Shown here in pieces: positions 56,908 to 64,000 of a stretch of DNA of 64,000 bases. Position 1 is the stretch's first letter; the number at the start of each line of letters is the position of its first letter. The notes under the pieces are model-generated. The model ran no database searches, was not told the DNA's origin, and was given only the letters and a program-made list of their open reading frames with translations. Made by a program: the position numbers and the translations under genes. This stretch comes from Chelydra serpentina. Lineage: Eukaryota > Chordata > Testudines > Chelydridae. The stretch lies in the NCBI GenBank assembly GCA_037349315.1, contig JBAIAC010000059.1, positions 4,676,001 through 4,740,000 on the forward strand. The letters run 5' to 3'.

Positions 56908-58114
56908 TGTCACACTTGCTTTGCTGCCTTAAGACATAATGGACTCTGGATATGTCCAATATAATTGGCATGCATTATGGTTTTGTTCTTAGACTCTGGT
57001 TTCTAGGTCTGGGCATATTGATGCAGATCTATCACAGAGGCACAAAATAACAGGTGCTTTTATTTTTCCACAGTAAATGTATGAAATTGCCACATCATTG
57101 GGAGTTTCTATGTCAGGTAATCAGGGAGAGAAAATGGGCTTATGACACGTTGACCAGGAATGCAAGTATTGCTAATCGCCTTTTTTCCTCTCTTTTCTTC
57201 TTCTATCAGTGCTATCAAAGCTTTAAAGAAAATACCAGCACAATGCCTGAAAATATTTGGGGAAAATCTCATACATTTTTCCAATCTCCTAGGAGAACAA
57301 AAGCAAGAAATTAAAGAACTATAGCCATTGATGAAGATTTTTACCCATGGGGATCTACTTCATATGTACTTCCAGTCATTCTTTCATGAAGGGGAAAGAT
57401 GCCATGATTATTTAAATTGCTACCTTAAGATTTTAAATCCTATTGATTTAGTGCGGAGAAAAGAAAGTGGAATTAACTCTAGATGTTTCATCAATTTGAA
57501 CAGAACAGGGAAAATGCCAATAACTGAATTCAGCTTTAAAAGGCAGATATGAGGTATATTTTTTTCTCAATCTATTTCAGTAGAAGTCATTTGCAGTGAG
57601 AGGAAAATAAACCTCTGAGATGGTGCATTATTTTTATATGATTGAAACCTGGTTGAACAGGTATGGAATAGGCTTGGGGGGGAAGCTTATGGTTTTCACT
57701 TTTTGTAACAGCAAATCTAATACATTTTGTGAAATCTTTGCCCGTATGAAATGTTACTAATTGAATGATTGATTTTTTCCCCCCTAAGCACCCTATGTTC
57801 TGATATATGGGTGCTATACATAGAATAAATACAAGCAGCACATTGTTAAACTGCCTACAGTGGAAAGAACATTAAGATCACTTTCTTGAATCTGACTCTC
57901 GGAAACATAAATCAATCCGCAATTATAGACAATCAAGCAAAAGCAAATGCTTGACCAAAAAAGCATGGAGCCATGAAACTAGCATCAAAAAATGCCTTCA
58001 CTGATTTTAGATGGCCCAATGGTGCACAGAGAGGGTGGTCACCAATAAAGTAAGCAGGTCTCAAACCAGCTGGAACTTTTTTAGGTTAAAACCATTACTT
58101 TGAATTCAAGATTT
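56011..58114. other. no recognisable gene; one microsatellite
   Basis: AT-rich sequence with no supported gene. A (TC)n array lies at 56873-56905. Confidence 0.5.
56873..56905. repeat. (TC)n microsatellite, about 16 units
   Basis: Uninterrupted CT/TC dinucleotides after 'gagcg'. Confidence 0.95.
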
Positions 58115-58262
58115 GATGTGTCTCAACAAAATATGCTCTGGTTCAGCTAAACATTATAGGCTTGATAGAGGAATCACTGGGTGAAATTGTATGATCTGTG
58201 TTTGATCAGACTAGGTGATCATAATGGTCCCTTCTGGCCTTAAAATCTGCAACTTTATGAAT
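58115..58262 (+). mobile_element. CR1-type 3' tail
   Basis: 'actaggtgatcataatggtc', 'ccttctggccttaaaatctg' follows a CR1 3' UTR variant. The same tail occurs in reverse at 63768. Confidence 0.75.
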
Positions 58263-58379
58263 TACACAGTTGTCTTCCTGATCTCTTACACATTGTAAAA
58301 TTATGATCTAGCCTACAAGGGAGTACAATGAAAACAGAGAGCCGTTCAGAAAAAGGAACATGCATCCCATGGAAAGATT

Positions 58380-58690
58380 GGACATTTCAAAAAAAATTGT
58401 CCCAAACTGGAATAAAAATTTCAAAATTTAAAATCTTTTTTTTTTTGTGGAATGGAAATTCTGAAAAAATTGGATATGGAAACATCAGAACAACCTTAGT
58501 GAAACACTTTGTTTCAATAATGTTTAAATATTAACTTTGGTAATATTGAAACATTACAATATGAAATAGTAAATATAATATAAAAATTGAAACAATGAGA
58601 GTCAAAATGAAATATTCCATCTCAATCCTGATTATGTTAAAAAAATTTCCTTCAAAAATGTTGAAACTGATACATTCCCTTGAGAGTTGA
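58380..58690. repeat. AT-rich interspersed repeat
   Basis: Alternating 'aaaatttcaaaatttaaaat', 'gaaacattacaatatg' and 'gaaatattccatctcaat' resemble 3645-3850. Probably one old family. Confidence 0.4.
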
Positions 58691-58890
58691 GATGGGTGAT
58701 CTAATGTCTTTTATTGGAATAACTTCTGTTGATGAGAGAGGCAAGCTTCTGAGTTTATATGGAGGTCATAGTGGATAGGTGATTAGGGCAATGGGTGGTT
58801 CGAATCCCCCACACAACTGGTTTAGGGTGAAGGTTTCCTGGTGGCCCATCTACCCTTTGTCCCAAATGGGATCAGATATTGCAATGAGTA
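58691..58890. mobile_element. SINE-like composite with a tRNA B-box-like motif
   Basis: 58691-58755 ('ctaatgtcttttattggaat' and 'cttctgttgatgagagaggc') is a widespread turtle-type repeat tail. It is followed by 'tagtggataggtgattaggg' and GGTTCGAATCCCC, which looks like a tRNA B box. No cloverleaf can be drawn, so it is not a tRNA gene. Confidence 0.45.
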
Positions 58891-59014
58891 GAAACGTACT
58901 CAGTGTCTCATAGCTAAATACAAGATGGAACAGATTGTTAGTATTCATAGTTACTATTCAAGGGACTATATTAATATTCAAGGGACTATTCAGGATGCAG
59001 TGGCCCATTAATTA

Positions 59015-60765
59015 AAATGTACAGTTAAAAAAGTGGAAATGCCTGGAAACTGCATGGACGCTTCTTAAAAGTACCATCATAGAGGCTCAAATTAAATGTA
59101 TACTCCCAAATTAAAAAAACACTGTAAAAGAACAAAAAAGTGCTATCATAGCTAAACAACAAATTAAAATAAGTGGTTAGAGGCAAAAAGGCATCAGTGG
59201 TTCGGCTGCCCCACCCCAGGTGAAGTTTGGCTAGAACAGGCCAGAGAGGTTGCGCAGACTGGCAGCCAATCAGGAAGGGCCTGTGGGGAGCCAATCAGGG
59301 CCAGGCTAGGCACTATATAAAGACTGCCTAGCAGAGGAGCAGGGAGTCTCTCCCTGGCTAGCAAGGGAGAAGAACTGACTCCTGAGACAAGGAGTAGCAC
59401 CTGGGAAAGAGTCAACATGGCTTTTGTAAGTGGAAATCATGCCTCACCAATCTATTAAAATTTTTGAGGGAGCCAACAAAATTGTGGACAGAGGTGATCC
59501 AGTGGATATAGTATACTTGGACTTTCAGAAAGCCTTTGACAACGTCCCTCACCAAAGGCTCTTAAGTAAAGTAAGCAGTCATGGGATAAGAGGGAAGGTC
59601 TTCTCATGGGTCAGCTAGTGGTTAAAAGATGGGAAACATGGGTAGGAATAAATGGTTAGAATGGAGTGAGGTAAATAGTGGTGTCCCCCAGGGGTCTGTA
59701 CTGGGACCAGTCGTATTCAACATATTAATAAATGATCTGGAAAAAGGGGTAAAAAAGTGAGGTGGCCAAATTTTCAGATGATAAAAAACTACTCAAGATA
59801 GTTAAGTCCAAAGCAGACTGGGAAGAGTTAAAAGGGTATTTCACAAAACTGGGTGACTGGGCAACAAAATGGCAGATGAAAGTCAATGCTGATAAATGCA
59901 AAATAATGCACATTGGACAACAAAATCCCAACTTTACATACAAAATGATGAGATATACATTAGCTATTGCCACTCGAATAAAATCTTGGCGTCGTGGATA
60001 GTTTTCTGAAATCATCTGCTCAACATGCAGCAGCAGTCAAAAAAGTGAACAGAATGTTAGGAACCATTAGGGAAAGGGACAGATAATAAGACAGAAAATA
60101 TCATAATGCCACTATATTAATCCATGGTACTCCCACATCTTGAATACTGCATGTAGTTCTGGTAGTCCAATCTCCATAAAGATATACTAAAATTGGAAAA
60201 GGCACAGAGGAGGGCAACAAAAATGATTAGGGGCATTGAGCACTTCCATATGAGAAGAAATTAAAGACTGGAACTTTTCAGGTTGGAAAAGAGATGACTA
60301 AGAGGGGAATATTATAGAGATCTATAAAACTGTGACTAATGTGGAGAAAGTGAATAAGGAAGTGTTATTAACTTCTTCACATAACACACGACCCGGGGTC
60401 ACCCAATGAAATTAATAGGCTGCCGGTTTAAAACAAACAAAAGGAAGTACTTCTTCACACAACACACAGTAAACATGTGGAAGTTGTTGCCAGGGGATGT
60501 TGTGAAGGCCAAAACTATAATGGGGTTCAAAAAAGAATTAGATAAGTTCATAGAGGATAGGTCCATCAGTGACTATTCGCCAAGATGGTCAGGGATGCAA
60601 CCCCATGCTCTGCGTTTCCCTAGCCTCTGCTTGCTAAAAGCTGGGAGTGGATGGCAGGGAATGGATCACATGATGATTGCCTGTTCTGATCGTTCCCTCA
60701 TTGTCGAAAGACAGGATGCTGGGCTAGTCTGACCCTGTACAGCTGTTCTTATGTTCATTAGCATC
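59015..60765 (+). mobile_element. CR1 LINE, degenerate, with an LTR piece in place of part of its interior
   Basis: 59015-59192 matches CR1 sequence before the RT ('gaaactgcatggacgcttct', 'ggcaaaaaggcatc'). 59406 onwards resumes in the RT fingers and palm: 'PVDIVYLDFQKAFDNVPHQR' (motif A), FSDDKKLLK (motif C, FADD altered to FSDD), 'TKLGDWATKWQMK' and the C-terminal 'MKLIGCRFKTNKRKYFF'. It ends in the 3' tail 'gatgctgggctagtctgacc'. Many stops. About 700 bp of CR1 expected between the halves is replaced by 59193-59405. Confidence 0.88.
59193..59405 (+). mobile_element. LTR promoter fragment inside CR1
   Basis: It carries two CCAATCA boxes ('gcagccaatcaggaaggg' and 'gagccaatcagggccagg'), a TATATAAAG box near 59316 and a downstream 'gagcagggagtctctccctg' R-like start. 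This order is typical of an LTR U3/R segment. No CR1 similarity. The junctions are abrupt. Confidence 0.6.
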
Positions 60766-60789
60766 TCTCTAGTCATGGGTGGGAGGGTT

Positions 60790-60880
60790 GTTCCCTTGAA
60801 ATATTTTGATTTAGATTAAATGGAATTTTCTGTTGGAAAACTGTTTTGTCAAAAAAAAAAAATTGACCAGCTCTGAATGA
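60790..60880. repeat. AT-rich repeat ending in 'gaccagctctgaatga'
   Basis: 'aaatattttgatttagatt' then 'gttggaaaactgttttgtc' and an A run. It resembles the ends of the AT-rich family at 3645 and 58380. Confidence 0.4.
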
Positions 60881-61997
60881 TAGAAGGAATAGTTCTTTTT
60901 ATAACACTGTATCTAGCTATAGTTTTGGAAACAACTTGCTTTTATTTCCCTGTCTATAGACAGTTTCCTAATCAGAGCACACAGCGATTTCTGAAATCTG
61001 GTCATGTACTGTTAGGACCTTTTCCTTTTGCCTTATGATACATTAATTTTCACTGTGGGGAGGAAAGATACACACAGAAATTTCTGTTTGTGAGAAGTAG
61101 CAGTGTTCTCTTCTGGAGGGATAACCTAGAAAAGCCGTCTTTGGGTCTTAATTTTTTTTTCATGTTGTTTAAAGTTCTTTTCAGTGGTGTTTTCTATTAG
61201 CATTGGTTCATTTGAGGGCACTTTTAAAACATTTTGGGCCAAAAGTGATCACATTGGTTGAAATGTTTACATAAGGGATGAATTTGACCCTTTTTGTGGT
61301 CATACTTAAAAAAAAAGAAAAGAAAGAAAAGAAAAAGAAAAATGGCCTCCCTTATTATTTTAGCTAGAAATCTTTATAGCCTAAGTGACCTGCAAAAATC
61401 AGGTGTTGTGTGGGCTCTGAATAGTCTTTAAAGGGTTACTCTTCCGTGCAGAGAACAGTTTTCCTGTAGGTGTGCAACATGGAACTACTAATAATAGCAG
61501 TTATATGACTAATCCCCCATATACCTTGTTGAAAATGTACTCCTAGAAATCTGGGGCAGTTGAATAACCAATTAGAGAAAACCATAGTGACATAACCCAC
61601 AGACAGCTGGGGATAACATGTGAGGTCCACATTTTTAATGATGCAGCTGCCACTGCCACTTCATACTTGCTTTTCATAGTACTAATGTGATCTGAAGGTA
61701 TATGGTCATAATTTATGGTTAGATTGAAAATACCACAATTTAGCAATGGCATAACAAACAACATATAACATTTATAAAAAGACTGAGCTATGTTCTAATC
61801 TTATTTACTCCAATGCAAATCTGGCATAATTCCACTGTAGCCAATGTTGTTATTTTAGTATTATGCCATTGTATATTGAGATAAGAATCTGCTCCTACAT
61901 CTTCCATAGCACATTTACACAGCATATCATATCAACAGCAGTGGTCCTGTTTTCTTCAGGGAGAAAAGTTCTTTAAAATAGACAGGTTTCCTTCTGC
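60881..61997. other. no recognisable gene; A/G-rich simple tract
   Basis: A degenerate (AAAG/AAAAG)n stretch lies at 61308-61343. Nothing else is supported. Confidence 0.5.
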
Positions 61998-62844
61998 TGT
62001 CACGGATCCACAGGATCAGTGCTTTGCCCCCAATTTGGAGCAGTCTCTTGGAGGAACCTCTTCGATATGCCAGAACTCCAATGGGTCTCACTCATTCTTC
62101 AGGGTAGGCCATGCGGCCTCATCACCGCCTGAAACTCAACCTGCTGTGTGCTATGAGCTCTCTTCAGTGAGCCCAAATGAGACAGACTCCTGGTAGAGAC
62201 TTGTACACTTTTCAGGGATTAAATTAACGCACCTCTCTAAGTTTTTACAGTAACACTCAACCAGCGTTTTCAGTAGGGTTTATTAGTCAACTGGAACACA
62301 GCATTGGAAGGACTTAGGTTAACACAGAGAAATTAAGGTTAAAGCATAGTCCGTTCTGGTCATTTTAGAGCAGTCCGGCAGCCAAGCTGTAGTGATCTCC
62401 ATTTTCAAGCTCTCTCTGTCTCTTTCTGACTTCCTTCCTTAGCCAGTTCCTTGGTGACAGACCCCCTAGCTTCTTCCAGAAGCCAACTTTTATCCCCTCA
62501 CCTTTCATACTTTGTTTTCAAGCTGGGCTCTCTACTCCACTTCCCTGTAGGGAGGTGGGGAAATCATTCTCCCTCTGGGTCCTTGGTCCCTAGGTGTCCT
62601 GGTGGTTGGACTTTCCTATGTCTTCTCAGATTTTCCATTGTATGGGTTGGCCTCAGCCAGTCCTCCTTTAATGACCCACTGAGCCCACTCAGACAGCTAA
62701 GTGACATACACACCTATGTCTCTAGGTCTGCCCTGAGGGCAGACATAGTCCTGTTTTCCCCCCGGGTAGCCATGCAAATTATAGGGGAAACCGAGGCACA
62801 CGTGGGATTCATAAAAACATTATAAAAACTCCCACTTCATCTCA
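61998..62844 (-). mobile_element. solo LTR, minus strand, 847 bp
   Basis: The plus strand starts TGTCACGGATCC and ends 'cccacttcatctca'. On minus, AATAAA occurs near 62280 ('gggtttattagtc' on plus). The flanks TCTGC and CCTGC (62845-62849) agree at four of five bases. TGTCACGGA resembles the terminus at 35377, so the two may be related families. No coding region. Confidence 0.68.
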
Positions 62845-63767
62845 CCTGCATATAGTGTTGGAAAATAATTATTAATTTAAATGGTGTCTTAAATGCACAG
62901 GGGTCTGTACATAAATAAATGTCCTTTCCCTGAAGAGCAGGGGGAACTTTTGTGTTATTTTATTGAAAACCAGTGAAATGTGTACGTTCTGTTCCTGTGT
63001 AGCAAAGGTGATCAGACCACCCCAATACTATTTAAAAACAGGAAGGTGAAGAAATTCAAATGCTAACATCTCAGCTGCATGCAAGGGTGAGGGCTGGGAA
63101 TGATACTTCGCTGCTGGTTGTGCTCGTTTTATGTTGTGTTTTCAGTATTGTACAAGAGACAACAGAAGCTAATGCATGCTGAAGAGGAGGTACCAGCCAC
63201 AGGATATAGCATATAGTTTAATCATCCTGAAGTTATAGTAGCTTGAGAGGCATTATAAATGTATAGGAAACGTTTTGAGGATCTCCTCTTAAAGAGCGGG
63301 TAGAGAAAGTTGGTATTTGCACTCATTTACCTTCCTCTTTATAAGATTCCACAAGGCTCCAAGGCCAATTCCATGTAGTAGAAACTTGTAAGGGGTTATT
63401 GGTACTTTTTGGCACAATAATGTTTTACTTGGGTAATATATTTAAACAAGAATGTAAGAGGAATCTGCTGTTTTATGAAATATTATGGATTGTGTATACA
63501 AATCTCAAATTGGATTTACTACTGCAGGCAACCTGAGAGAGTGCTAAGATTAAAGATAGCCTTGCGGGGAATACTGTAGCATCTCACTGAAATGGTTCTG
63601 CAGTATTATACTGAACAAAAAACATTGACAATTTAGAGTTACAGTTCCTGATGTAATTAATATAATCTGTTTGCACACTACCATACAGCATTATATTAAT
63701 ATATTTCCACATACAAACATTATGCTTGTAATTTTGTGTCCATAGCTTAATAGTGGACTTAGATTTC
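62845..63767. other. no recognisable gene or element
   Basis: AT-rich, nothing supported. Confidence 0.5.
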
Positions 63768-63935
63768 ATAGCTTCTTTGATTTTAAGGTCAGAAGTGACC
63801 ATTATGATAATCTAATCTGACCTCCTGCATAACACAGGCTATACATTTTTACCAACTGATTCCTGAATCAAGCCTATAACTTCTGGATAAGCTAGAGCAT
63901 ATCTTTTAGACACAGCATATGTTCATTTAAAGAAT
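63768..63935 (-). mobile_element. CR1-type 3' tail, minus strand
   Basis: 'ttttaaggtcagaagtgacc', 'attatgataatctaatctg' and 'acctcctgcataacacaggc' are the reverse complement of the tail at 58115-58262, extended by 'taacttctggataagctaga'. Confidence 0.75.
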
Positions 63936-64000
63936 CCAGCATATCCCCAGGCCCCCCTCACTCCAATTGGCTAAGCAAAAAGCCCCCCAAAAACCAAATA

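Noticed and set aside
58768..58890. tRNA gene suggested by GGTTCGAATCCCC
   Set aside because: Only a B-box-like motif is clear. No acceptor stem or cloverleaf can be formed, so it is treated as a SINE-like relic.

Overview
This window reads as non-avian sauropsid nuclear DNA, most likely a turtle. The reasons are two CR1 LINE lineages, Penelope-like element (PLE) copies and 3' tails, MIR-type SINE relics, several hAT and PIF/Harbinger families, and solo LTRs with TGTSAC...GTSACA termini. I know this mixture best from turtle genomes, but species assignment needs a database search. No host protein-coding exon, rRNA or functional tRNA could be supported in 64 kb. The window looks like intergenic or long-intron DNA built almost wholly from transposable elements of different ages.

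Layout. 1-6.3 kb: CR1 3' parts and a solo LTR (3875-4496). 6.3-15.2 kb: mostly unrecognised AT-rich DNA, a pyrimidine-rich tract, MIR relics and a degenerate G-rich minisatellite. 15.2-17.6 kb: nested MITEs and a minus-strand Harbinger derivative that keeps only a decayed SANT/Myb accessory gene. 17.9-27.4 kb: the core of the window. A hAT derivative with inverted arms of about 0.5 kb (18.48-24.95 kb) is split by a complete 4975-bp PIF/Harbinger element (18905-23879, TTA target duplication), and a CR1 copy with a PLE tail inside lies to its right. 27.5-33.4 kb: few recognisable elements. 33.4-44.7 kb: MITEs and solo LTRs, several with clear target-site duplications. 46.4-48.7 kb: a 5'-truncated PLE with a 643-codon open frame. 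52-64 kb: solo LTRs, MITEs, a CR1 copy joined to an LTR promoter piece, and CR1 tails.

How the pieces work together. The Harbinger element carries an uninterrupted 427-codon DDE transposase (minus strand) and a two-exon SANT DNA-binding partner (plus strand) with two in-frame stops. A self-contained 96-codon antisense ORF sits inside the partner's intron, with its own start context and poly(A) signal. The hAT derivative is arranged as a giant hairpin in which both arms carry the 3' coding end of the transposase in opposite orientations. The PLE frame is almost perfectly open, but the second Asp of its polymerase YxDD motif is Tyr. Most other entries are non-coding insertions whose boundaries are argued from terminal repeats and target-site duplications.
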